Assembly: GCA_963565915.1 (NCBI GenBank)
Contig: OY751485.1
Coordinates: forward strand, 3,720,001-3,784,000
Length of the DNA: 64,000 nucleotides
Reading direction: 5' to 3'
Origin: Entoloma clypeatum
Taxonomy: Eukaryota > Basidiomycota > Agaricomycetes > Agaricales > Entolomataceae
Within the stretch, counting starts at the first letter, position 1. Each line of letters opens with the position of its first letter. The translations under genes and the position numbers were made by a program. A model generated the notes under the pieces. That model was not told where the DNA came from. It saw only the letters and a program-made list of their open reading frames with translations, and made no database searches. This document shows, piece by piece, positions 1-10,276 of the stretch.

Positions 1-402
1 GCTAAATTATCAACATAGACGCTCAATGCATCAAATGCTTGCAGAGACTGAAATATGACCATGACAATACCATGACAATTGTTTCAAAAATACCTCAAAT
101 TTTCGACTCCCCCTCACCGGGAAGCCTCTGACGACATGAGCACAATATTTCTTCCCAAAGTAAGGTTACAGGATTATAGAAGAGACAAATTACAAGCGAT
201 CCCGAACAATCCCAGAGGAAATTGATAAGGTTCTCATGGAGAAATATGTTTGCCACTGAAAATGTTTCAAATATCTGGTCATCAATAGTATAACTTGGGA
301 ACCGCCACACAGATTGAGAAATAGATTTGGATTTCCCAGCCCATTTCACATCAAATTCCCACATCAGGTATAAAATTCCAGTTCCGCCACCCCCTTGGCT
401 GT
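1..402. other. Non-coding flank, nothing recognised
   Basis: AT-rich sequence left of the palindrome. A 112-codon open frame exists on the minus strand (95-433), but it has no recognisable domain, no exon structure and no codon pattern like the genes in this window. I see no gene here. Confidence 0.5.
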
Positions 403-950
403 AATGGCAAAATAATACACTTATCATCAGCAAATCAGACCTGTGCTACATAGCACTACATAGCACTGCATAGCATCATAGTGCTGTAGCATACATTGCC
501 AAGTGTGTAGCACTCCATAGCATCAGGGCTGGCTATGCAGTACTATGTAGCATCAGTGTTTCATTATGTAGCCTACCTTTCAAACTGTGAAGCACTCCAT
601 AGACTCCACTATAGCCACCACATTTCAGCTGGTATTGCATGAATCCAAAGAGAAAAATTTAAACCAATTCATTGTAGGATATACATAATTACATATTTAA
701 CAACATATGATGTGCACTGTCCTGGCTCACCTCCCTGCACATCCCTCGCCCAGGCATCGTCTCGTGTCAGCCCAGCATGCCCCCGCACGCAGCCACCTGC
801 CATGTCCCTCAGCTCTCATGCATCCTCGTCACCCACGTCCCATACACCCCACACCTGCGTGTCATGCAATGGTGTGTTCCACCTGTGTTTGTGTGCCCTG
901 TGCCTCATGTTGTTTCTCATGCATGCCACACCATTCTTGTGTCTCCTGTG

Positions 951-1278
951 CTGTTTCCTGTCCCATTTTTTGCATCACCCGCCCTTTCTCATGTCTCCCA
1001 TGCTGTTTCTTGTGTCTCCTGTGCCATTTCTCATGTCTCCTGTGCCATTTCTCATGTCTCCCATGCCATTTCTCATGTCTCCCATGCTGTTTCTCAGGTT
1101 TCCTGTCACATTTTTCACGTCCCCCGCTGTTTCTCATGTGACTATGCCGTTTCTCACTTCCCCTGCTGTTTCTCGTGTCCCCTGCCATTCCTCATGTTCC
1201 CTGTCCCGTTCCTCGCTTCCCCTGCCATTTCTGCATGTCTCCCGCCGTTTCTTGTGTCTCCCGCCATTTCTCGTGTGG
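951..1278 (+). repeat. Minisatellite, left palindrome arm
   Basis: About fifteen degenerate units of 19-21 bp in tandem, of the form catttctcatgtctcccatg, with variants in the last positions (cctgtgc, cccatgc, ccccgc). Units become more divergent toward 1278. The open frames across it (for example 712-1425 and 777-1349) are artefacts of the repeat and have no protein features. Confidence 0.8.
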
Positions 1279-1734
1279 TTGGTCAGTGGTCTGACCCAAC
1301 ATGGATGGTGGGGAGCTTACCTATACAGGGCCTCGTGGTCCTCATGTGAACAGAGGAGGAGGCATCAACAGAGGGGAGGGAGGGATGGAGGAGAAGGGAG
1401 TGATGGGGGGAAGACAAGAACTTAGGTGTGGCGAGGTTCAGTTCTTGATCTATACTTGGCAGGTTCTGGACCCAGGCAGCCAAGTGAAACATCGGAACTT
1501 GCCAACCTCGGCAACGCCCGAAAGTCAAAAAATATCCTAAGTCCCACATAACGTCTTCTTGCCTCCCCCCATCACCTCCCTCCACTCCCTTCTCCTCCAT
1601 CCCTCTGTCAATGCCTCCTCCTCCATTCACACGAGGGCCACAAGGCCCTGTCTAGGTGAGCTACCCACCATCCATGTCAGGTCAGACCACTGACCAACCA
1701 CATGCAAAATGGTGGGAGACATACAATGGACAGG

Positions 1735-1995
1735 ACAGGACATGTGAGAAAGGCGGGGGGTGCGGGAAACACGAGAAATGGCGGGGGACATGCAGGAATG
1801 GTGGGAAAAGTGAGGAACATGACAGGGGATGCAAGGAACGGCGGGGGATGCGCTGGAACAGGACAGGAAACACGAGGAATGGCATAGAACACATGAAAAA
1901 CAGCGGGGGACGTGAAAAATGTGACAGGAAATCCGAGAACCAGCACAGGAGACACGAGAAATGGCGGGTGATGCGCAGAAACAGCAGGGGGTGGA
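1735..1995 (-). repeat. Minisatellite, right palindrome arm
   Basis: The same 19-21 bp unit as at 951-1278, read on the minus strand (plus-strand form cgagaaatggcgggggacatg and variants). Units are more divergent from each other than in the left arm. The cross-match between the arms is what makes the 403-2472 structure a palindrome. Confidence 0.75.
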
Positions 1996-2472
1996 GCAGG
2001 GCTGTAACTGAGAGATGCACAGGTGACAAGGGAGACCTCACATGTGTGGGGGACAGGGGGCATGCAGGATGCATCGGTGGCGAGAGGGATGACTCACGAA
2101 ACTCCATTTTTTTGTACATATTTAGCCTAGCCAAGCATGATATTTGATGCACGTTTTTGCATTATAATTTGACTTTTATCAGCTGAGAGTACTTATTTCA
2201 TAGGAATGAAAGAAAAAAAAATACCCCTTGTGGTAGAAATATTGAGCACTACACCAGGCTATAAGACTACAATGCTATGGTGCTACCAAATTTCTATACT
2301 ACAATGCTATGGTACTATGATGTTACAATGCTTTGGTGCTACATTGCTATGCCTGCCAGTGAAGCCACTACAGAGTGCTATGGCTGCTATGCATGTGAGT
2401 GTGTTTGCTATGGCTTGCTACCAGCCCTGGGACTACTTTGCTGATGATTTGTTTGATATTTATTTTGCATAA

Positions 2473-2775
2473 GCTTGTCAGATATAAAAGCCAATGCCCA
2501 CAGTGAGGTTTGCAAACCGAACTGTGGCCAGTTAGGAATCATGTAGCTACAGTGTGCAGCTTTCAATCCATCATTCAGACAACCAAGTAATAATGATTTG
2601 TTTGCTTTTGAAGGCCCTTTAAACTTTGTTAGTTGGTAACTGAGCCCATGTTCAAAAGGGTCAGATCATTTGTTAAAGAATGTTGCCATTTTGACACTGC
2701 CCTGCCATAAGTCCAACTTTGGTACAAGATGATCCCTGGATAGTCTACGACCAACTCGAATTGGTAGGGAAGCAG
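2473..2775. other. Spacer between palindrome and HOB3 3' end
   Basis: Unique AT-rich sequence that probably contains the HOB3 3' UTR and polyadenylation signals. No gene seen. Confidence 0.4.
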
Positions 2776-4031
2776 TTAATTTCCTCCGCAAATGGATAAC
2801 TCCCTCATTTCCTGTAAGATCCCTTCAACCTGAAAACAAATTTCATTAGGAGAAAGGATTAACCGAAAAGTTGCTTCACCTGAGCATCGAGCTGGCCAGC
2901 AGCATAATCGTCTCGCACGTTATCAGCAAAGTAACTTGTCGGGCAGATCTCAGCATGGCATAGAAGTAGTTGGTGGAATCTGTCATACCGCTGGACTCCA
3001 CTGAGCTTTTCATAACCCTCCTCCGCGAACTTGGACTGCATTCGAATCATCGCCTCAAAGCTTGGATCGAAATAAGGTACTCGGAGATCGAGAAGCTGGG
3101 GAAGTTCTGCGATAAGTTGGTCATTGAGCATATCGAAAACCTCTTTGGCTTCATCGTGTTCTTGTTGAGCCTTCAACCTATGAAATCAATAGTAGGAGAA
3201 TGCTCTAGCCAGTCGACAGACCTTGGGCAACTTTGTGGGGTCCTCGCTGGGTTTGTCGATGAGCTTTCGCATCTTGCTGCGAGCCGAGTCATAATCGAGG
3301 AGCTCCAGAAGAGAGGTCGTGTGAGACTATATGAGCTTCGGTATCTGGAACAACACAAACCTTCTTGTTGCGCTTCGAGATATGTTCATTGACGACGGGA
3401 AAATATGCGCACATCTTCCCCAGAGGTTCCGAGATCGTAGTTCGATATGGAACGTCCTGGTCACGGTGAGTGGTGGACGAGATGACACGGCGCAATAGAC
3501 ACACAAGCTCTCGGCCAAATCCAGCGTCTAAATCGTCAACAGACCGTTTGTATGCATGGCCAGCCATTGCACCGTCAGAAGTGCGATCCGCAGCACCATA
3601 GAAAACTTCGAGAGTCTCGGCAATCCGACTCTGAGCAGACGTCATGGCTACCTATCGTGCATCCTGAATCACAGAGACATGGCTTGGGGGAGAGGCCTAC
3701 CACGCATGGCATCCCAATAGGCCTTGCTCTCCTTTTGCAGCGCTTGACATTCCTTCTCAAAACTAGTGTGTTGTGAATGCAGTGATGTGTGTTATCGATG
3801 ACAAACGCACGTCCTGTACTTTACTTCTTCCTCTGAGAACTCGCGATCGACTGTTCTTTCGATTTGGCCAGTCTTTTGCAGAAGCTGGGGAATGGTGAGC
3901 TTGAATTTGCCCACAAAAGAACGAAGGATAAACCGTTGTGCCAGCCCTATTGACTGATTTCTTAAACCTGAAGGGGTTTTAATGAAGCGCAGCCGAGGAG
4001 AATGGGGAGGAACGTACCCTGACCAACTCAT
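2776..4031 (-). CDS. HOB3: BAR-domain protein Hob3/Rvs161 (amphiphysin family)
   Basis: Cytosolic BAR protein that binds and bends membrane at endocytic sites and links to Cdc42 and actin in fungi. Exons give the family signature almost throughout: MSWSGFKK start, QKTGQIERTVDREF, AHAYKRSVDDLD, PYRTTISEPLGK, KRNKK, then LPQLLDLRVPYFDPSFEAM, EKLSGVQRYFADNVRDDYA and the C-terminal ELSICG block. The last exon lies beyond an intron whose acceptor abuts GTTGAAGGG, and the stop TAA is at 2776-2778. The first exon is only 14 nt (ATG at 4031). There is no SH3 domain, as expected for the Rvs161 rather than the Rvs167 type. One junction near 3136-3225, after the DPTKLPK block, does not join in frame with GT-AG and may use a GC donor a few bases earlier. 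The start is 68 bp from the divergent UVE1 start. Confidence 0.93.
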
Positions 4032-4099
4032 GTGGGACGGTGGATGAGGGTCTGTATGAGATTGTTTTGGTAAGAGTGACCGACCTCCTATCCCAAGAC
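4032..4099. promoter_or_regulatory. Divergent intergenic region HOB3/UVE1
   Basis: Only 68 bp separate the two start codons, so any promoter here must serve both genes or lie within transcribed sequence. An in-frame ATG at 4040 would extend UVE1 and leave 8 bp, which makes the 4100 start more likely. No TATA box was recognised. Confidence 0.4.
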
Positions 4100-5660
4100 A
4101 TGCCTTCTTCGTCGTCTCCCCCACCCAAGAAAAGACGTAGAGGTGAGGCGGTGCCCCCTTTTATACCGGACGTCGAGAACAAAACCACAATGTTCAAGGG
4201 ACGCTTAGGTGTGTTGTTCGTTCGTTTCGAGTGACCCAAGCCTTCACCAGACCAACCAGGCTACGCTTGTCTCAACACCGTTCTCCGAAGCCAGAAACCT
4301 GCCAGTAGGACTGTATTTTGTTCGAGAACTTGCAGGTACATTCTTTTCAACGTCGCTCGTCCCTCACTTTGTTCATGTTCAGTAGACTGGATACCCTGCG
4401 AAAGAATGGAATAGAATGGGTCAAAGACCTCGGCAGAAAAAATGTTGAGGATCTTCTCACAATGATACAATGGAATGAAGACAACGTCGGGTGTTTCTAA
4501 CCTACCTGCAACCTTTCTGACATTTTGACTAGCATATACGCTTTTTTAGAGTGTCGTCCGAAATGTTTCCATTTGCCTCACACGCAACCCACGGATACAG
4601 CCTCGAATATTGTGCTCTCTTACTTTCCCGTGTTGGCTTGCTGGCAAACAAGTATGGTCATCGGCTCACTACACATCCTGGACAGTACACCCAACTTGGG
4701 AGCCCGCGACCAGAAGTAGTTCAATCCGCTGTGAGAGAACTGAGTTACCACTGCGAGATGCTCGATAGAATGGGTGTCGGCGCTGATGGCGTCATAATCG
4801 TCCATGTGCGTTTGTGACTCGGCCACCAAAACCCAAACTCACACATCGTAGGGAGGTGGGGTATATGACGATAAAGGTGCAACGTTGCAAAGGATCAAGA
4901 AAACTATCTCAGAAATCATTCCATCGAACGTTCGAAACCGTTTAGTGCTTGAGAATGACGAGGCATGTAGTTCCATCCTTCAGCAAAACCACTTCTTACG
5001 TTCATCTTAGCTGTGTTATAGCGCGGAAGATCTCTTACCACTTTGCGAGGAGCTGGGTGTTCCTCTTGTATTTGGTAAGAGTTCGACTGATTCATCATGT
5101 CTCATCTACAACTTGGCGTTGATCGGTTGGGCCGCCAGATCATCATCACGATGCCTTGAATCCTTCTTCCATACCTCCTCGTACCGTGATGGAACGTACA
5201 AACGCCATTTTCACTCAACGGGGAATCAGGCCAAAACAACATATCAGTGAACCCAGGCCCGGAGCCGTTACGTTGATGGAAAAGCGAGCACATGCTGACC
5301 GCTGTGAAAATTTACCTGTAGGCTTACCAGTCGATATGGGTAAAAAAAAATTTCCTTTTTTTAATACGCAATCCACTTAAAGACCCTTATGATAGACTTG
5401 ATGATCGAGGTGCGACAATCGATTGGGTTTAGCTTGAGCTAATGGTCTTGCCTAAGGCGAAAGATAAAGAGCAGGCTGTTCTCCATCTGTATAGGATGTA
5501 CAATCTGCACCCTGTTGACAAAGGTGGGGCTTCTTTGTTATCTGTCCCAAGGCGCTGCCTTACCTGCACAGCATCCCTTCGACCGCCTAATGAGGACCAG
5601 ACCAAAGGGACTAAAGGCAGGAAGTCGAAGAAAAAAGGACCAAAGGTGACGGCAGCCTAA
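4100..5660 (+). CDS. UVE1: UV damage endonuclease (UVDE)
   Basis: Nicks DNA 5' of UV photoproducts and other lesions, starting alternative excision repair; a metal-dependent TIM-barrel enzyme in nucleus or mitochondria. Spliced exons carry the family blocks in order: GRLGYACLNT, the SSEMFPFASH block, ANKYGHRLTTHPGQYTQLGS, YHCEMLDRMGV, LENDELCYSAEDLLPLCEEL, HHHDALNPSSIPP, IRPKQHISEPRPGAVTLME, KRAHADRCENLP and AKDKEQAVLHLYRMY. Metal-binding His, Glu and Asp positions are present. The start at 4100 is followed by a short basic stretch (KKRRR) that could be a nuclear signal, and the C-terminal tail is also Lys-rich. The intron 4963-5010 has a GC donor (GAG/GCATGT); splicing there restores LENDE-LCYSAED exactly. 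A 14-nt mini-exon ends near 5408. It is shorter at the N-terminus than some fungal homologues. Confidence 0.93.
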
Positions 5661-6202
5661 TCATCAGGTAACCAGCAAGAGGGTCAAATCTTCCACTACT
5701 AAGGTTCCCTTTCTCTCATATGCATGTCTTTTCCCTCGTTCTCAGAGACCCTTTCCATTTCGGACTATGTTCTTATTTAACATGCTGTACTTCCTGACTC
5801 TCTCCCATTATCTTAATTGGAAATGATGCATAAGTAACATAATACACCTTAGTATCTAATCAATATGTACATGTATTGAGAATACGAGATTGTAACGCCT
5901 ATAGCCTATTTTGGCTTCAAGTCGGATGTAGAGGATTGATGTTCGAGGTGCAGGGGACGGCAAGGTGGGCCAAGAGGGCTCAGGAGGGCACAAGGACACA
6001 GCGGGAAAATGTTCAACATACATACTTCGGTCACTGTCAATAACGCAGGATTTATGTACTGCTGCCTATTAGGATAACTCCATGGAAATTTTGATCAGAT
6101 AAGATGTTTTACACAAATCTGGAAACACCAACAAAAGTTACCTTATTCGCGGAATAAGGGTTCACAGATATAGAATTATCGGGAGCGATAGATAATGTAG
6201 TC
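5661..6202. other. Convergent 3' intergenic region
   Basis: Lies between the UVE1 stop and the stop of the minus-strand gene. T-rich and AT-rich stretches are consistent with 3' UTRs. No tRNA, repeat or open frame worth reporting. Confidence 0.4.
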
Positions 6203-9200
6203 TCAAAGTTCAGGCCCAAAGCTTGTTAGAGCCAACGCTCCCAACCACGCCATTTCCATGACAGCACGCCCGATCGGGGTGAGCTCGATGTTAGGTTCCG
6301 GGGGTTCGTCTTCTTCTGAAAGGACACGATCGGCGGAGGGCTCGGAAATACACAGACCTAATTTCACCATGCCATCTGGATAGAATTCGATCCCGGCCTC
6401 TCGAGATTGACAAACGCCTAGCACCCATTCATAGAGCCCTCTTTCTCCCAAAGGGGGCATGGTCCGAAAAGCCACATCCAATGGGCCGGTTACAGTCAGA
6501 CCTTCGTCTGGAACACGCACCCCACTACCCTGGAGGGCGGTATACAGGATAGGACGTGCACTGATATGAAAGGAAGAAAGCAGGATAGAAGCTGTTTTGT
6601 CTTTTCTAGTCCTCGTCTCATACGAGGAAGTTGGAGAGTTGCGTGATCGGGTTCTACCTTCTCCCTCTCCTCGACTCCTCGATTGCTCCTCGCAGGTTCC
6701 TTCCTCCAGTGGCTTATAAAACACCAAAAGATATTGACGTTCTTCGCTAGGAATGTGAGGCTTTTCAAACATTTCCATTTTGCATTCTGATGTAGGACCA
6801 GTTTCGCCAGGCCACAGGGGTAGTAGCATATAGAGTGAATCAGAAGGAATCCGTTGGAAGATGTCAAGGTTATTGCTGCTTCCACTTGCAATCTTCGTCG
6901 GCTTCTGATTAGGTCTGTCCTTGTGTTGCGAGGGAACTAAGCCGACATCTTTGAATGAGGTGTTTAAATTATCAACAACACGTTGCTGATGTTCCTGCTC
7001 GTTTCGCGAAGCCAGCGTAAGCCAGGGAGGGACATAAGGAGCCTCATTCTGACTAGGCAATGGAATCGATACAGGCTGCGCTCCGCGTCCCCAAATGAAT
7101 CGTTTCAAGAAACCCTTATTGGAGTCATGGTCCGCGGTCTGTTGGTCTTGACGAGGTCGAAGTCGTTCAATAACACTCGTATCCATGGTACCATATGTTT
7201 CGTTGTGTGGCGTCCGGGTTGGAGGGAAATCTTTCTCTTCGTCATCGTAGTCATCCTCATGGGGTGGATCATGCATATGATGTCGCCTGTGGTCGTTATG
7301 CGATGAGCTTCGAGCGATAGAATGGTCGCTAGAGTTGATCTCATTCCCGATGCCAGGGAAGTGGACGTGGGATGAGGGTCCCGGGGCCGGAGGAGGCGGC
7401 ATGCCTTGTGAGGTGGGGCTGGGGCTTCGCCCCGTCATTGGTACATTTTGTCTAGCTTGGTTTTTTCCTTTTCCTTTGCCCTTCGCGTCCTCGTTCACTT
7501 TCGTCTGCTCACTCCCTGCGTGTTTCTCCCTCCCTTTGCCCTTCTCCTGGTGCCGCTTATGTCGTCTTTTGCCCTTGGCGTCATGAGCAGTCTTGTCTTC
7601 CAGTAGGCCATGTGACTTCAACCTGCGGGTGCTATTGGTGTTTGTGAATGCCTCTTGCACGCGACGGGGTGCCAGTAGAATCATACTTGAGCTCCTTTTT
7701 GCCGCTGAAACCGCATCGGGACCGGCTTCTGTGCGCGATGTCACCGGATAGTGACCGCGGCCTGACGAGCGATGAGGGCCGCCACTGAAACTGCCATCTC
7801 TGGAGGGATATGACATGGCAGATGTCCCATAATGTCGGCTGATTGAGAAGGCAATTGCCTTGGAGTGTTTGTGTATTGTGACGGGTGGGCCGTTGTGTTT
7901 GACATGAGGGGAGGTATAACCGTCACGAAAGTGCTGCACTACAAGCCTTTGTTGTGGGCCTTTGGATGGATCGGTAGCTGGTTACAGAACAAAGAGAATT
8001 TGATGTTTAGATGGATCAAGGCTAGAGTGGGCGACTTACATTTTATTGCGCGCCGGGTTACTCTGAATCTCCCAACCAGATCATTTGTCCATAGTTCCTG
8101 ATCCTCCAGCTGCATACCCTTCCAGCCGGGGCCTGACTTCATTGCTCTGTCGCTCCTGATTGAGCCACCTTCTTTGTCTTTGTCTCCAACACTGAAAGCG
8201 ACTCCAGTTCCTTCAGTCATCATGCTTGCGCTGGGAGTTGAAACATCTGTGATACTATTCCTCCCAATATCACTGTCACCGATCCCCGAGAAGATATCGT
8301 CACTTCGGTCCGCCTTCTCCCTCCTAAAGCTCCAATCTCTCCGCTGGGCTTGGTATCCATCCCCTCCCCAACTGTTTATGGCCTTCCCGAAGGGATCGTC
8401 ATCAAGACTAGGCACCGTCGCCGTACTAGGTCGTCTAGCACTGCCATTCCCCAATAAAGATAGCCATCGTGAACTCCTGGTAGATGGACGACGACCATCA
8501 AGAGATTGGCTGCTTGGTCCTATGATGTCCACCAAGTCATCAGGATCAAGGGCGGTGATACCTCGAATACCACCAAGATTCTGATTCCAGTCTTGCAAGT
8601 CGAAGTCTTCCTGGATTCCAGCGCTGGAAGAAGAGGTATGACCTTTGGAATTGCCCTTGTTCTTGCTCCGCTCTTCCAGATACTTCCAATCACTATCGCT
8701 TTCAGGGACCGATGTTGGAGCAGGGGCAGTTATCTTTTCTGGCCCACTCGAATCTTTTGAGGTGCCATCGGCAGTGCTCCTCAGCCTGAGGTTCTGAAAC
8801 TCGTCATCTAAGCTTCTACTAGGCCGACGGAGTGTTGCGACACTATCCTCCCTATTTCTCACTGGATGAAAGAAGGATATATCTCCTCGACCAGGGACGA
8901 CGGGAGCACCAGGAATTGCCATCGGCAAACTCCCTCGCCTCTCTGAATTGTCGGCACTCGGCCGAGTCCCCGTAGTTTCACGGCCAGCCCCATCGAATGA
9001 ATACGAATCATGATTCCAGTCATGCGTTGCGGTGCTGCCCTCGAATTGCGCGGAGCCAATCTCGATGTTCACTCCCTCTTCGTCGTAAGAATCGTAATCG
9101 GAACCGGAATCGGAATCGCCATAATCTTCACCAGAACTGAACTCTACGGCAGTACTGTTGCCTGTACCGGTTCCACTGGATCCAATATCAGTACTATGGG

Positions 9201-9975
9201 TATCGTTTCGGAAGTATGGAGGGTCGTCGTCGTCATCCGTGGGGTCATGAATGGCGGTTTGACTCCTGGAACTCGCAGAATGCCTCGTTCGATGATCAGC
9301 CCGGGAGGATTTAACGCTTCCAGGAGAAATGGATGAGGCTCCAGGAAGTTTATTTTCTGATGTACGTCGAGAATCTGAAATTGCAGAGGGCTGGCGATTC
9401 TCTAAACCAGGATGAGCTCCTGAGAACGCTGTGTCTGGAGGCAGCGGCCCACATTGCCCCGAAGGTTGCGCTGGATGACTACGAATCATAGATTGGTGGA
9501 CGTCATAGCCTATGACCACGGAAGGCCGTGGGGTGGCATCAGATGGGCAGACGAAGCAAGTGTCGTCACCCGAATCGTCGCTGTGGGAATTTAAGAGAGG
9601 GTGAACGGATTGTGAAACCAAAGATCCTGTCCGTATCTGAACAGAACCGAAAGAGAAAGAATTCAGGGAATTGTACGTGTATAGATCCGTGCCACTCTGA
9701 GGAACTTGAGGGCGTCGATTCATGTCTGCCTGATGATGTGGATTCTGGCTAAACTTTTGTTAAAAGATGATTTTTGGGGGGGAATATGGGAGGATTTTGG
9801 CAACATACTAGTGTGTTGTATCTAGTGTATCATGATCGTCAATCTGGCCGGCAATAAAGCGTCTCTCGCCGGAAATTTCATAAGACGAAGATGCGTCCAT
9901 TGAAGTAGACTTGTCGATTGCCGCAGCGGCAGGCGGTCGGCTTGACCTTTGGGTATAGGGAGTGAAAGGTTCCAT
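6203..9975 (-). CDS. Large Ser-rich protein of unknown function
   Basis: I do not recognise this protein. Three exons (9975-9809, 9748-8040, 7977-6203) join in frame to 1,216 residues, and exon lengths sum to a multiple of three. Roughly the first half is low complexity, rich in Ser, Asp and Gly, with acidic clusters. A short conserved-looking block follows at the second junction (LVGRFRVTRRAIK, then LVVQHFRDGYTSPHVKHNG and IHKHSKAIAFSISR). Next comes a stretch containing ILLAPRRVQEAFT, a strongly basic Lys/Arg/Gly-rich segment (KGKRRHKRHQEKGKGREK), and a C-terminal part that looks folded (EERQYLLVFYKPLEE, YEWVLGVCQSREAGIEFYPDG). No transmembrane segment or signal peptide is seen. The start at 9975 is the first ATG of the 5' exon. 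It is probably a basidiomycete-conserved regulatory or scaffold protein, but this is inference only. Confidence 0.75.
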
Positions 9976-10276
9976 TGACAGACAGGTGGGTTGTTCAAGC
10001 TAGAGTCTTAGTTGTAGGGTGTTCAGAACGAGGTGAACGCAAGGCATACCGTTGATGACGTTGTGTACGACTAATATGAATGTGGACGTCGTGAGCGACG
10101 ACCACGACTTGACAGCCTTGGATGAGAGCTCAAAGAACAAGGGAGATCACGTGCCATTTTGGTCTACATATGTCGATGTAGTAATTCAAGAAGAAAAAAA
10201 AGAAAAAAAAAATTCCTGCATGATATGTATGTAGAATATCGGTATTTCAGGTATCCGTCCTTTAGCAAGACGTATG
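9976..10276. other. Intergenic spacer with poly-A tracts
   Basis: Sits between the RabGAP stop and the start of the next minus-strand gene. Contains an A-rich run (about 10189-10212). It presumably holds the promoter of the unknown gene and the 3' UTR of the RabGAP. The open frames here are short and unconvincing. Confidence 0.4.

Larger units (their letters stand above)
403..2472. repeat. Large imperfect palindrome (foldback-like element)
   Basis: The left half (about 403-1490) reads as the reverse complement of the right half (about 1540-2472) with many mismatches and small gaps. Outer ends match (catcagcaaa near 427 against tttgctgatg near 2450, and gcaaaataa further out). The inner match is strongest: 1278-1440 (ggttggtcagtggtctgac onward, then the gaggaggaggcat block) pairs with 1540-1700. 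Three nested zones mirror each other: outer tagcat/gctatg-type short repeats (440-600 and 2255-2420), a C/T-rich minisatellite (left) or its G/A-rich complement (right), and the inner unique block. No transposase frame is visible inside. It could be a non-autonomous foldback transposon or a decayed inverted duplication. Boundaries are approximate. Confidence 0.75.

Noticed and set aside
95..433. 112-codon minus-strand open frame left of the palindrome
   Set aside because: No domain, no supporting exon pattern, and it overlaps the palindrome end; looks like chance.
707..2152. Several Cys/His/Ser-rich or Gly/Arg-rich open frames on both strands
   Set aside because: They are translations of the 19-21 bp minisatellite and its mirror image; periodic residues come from the DNA repeat.
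8174..9752. Plus-strand frames inside the 6203-9975 gene
   Set aside because: Antisense shadows of the Ser-rich minus-strand exons.
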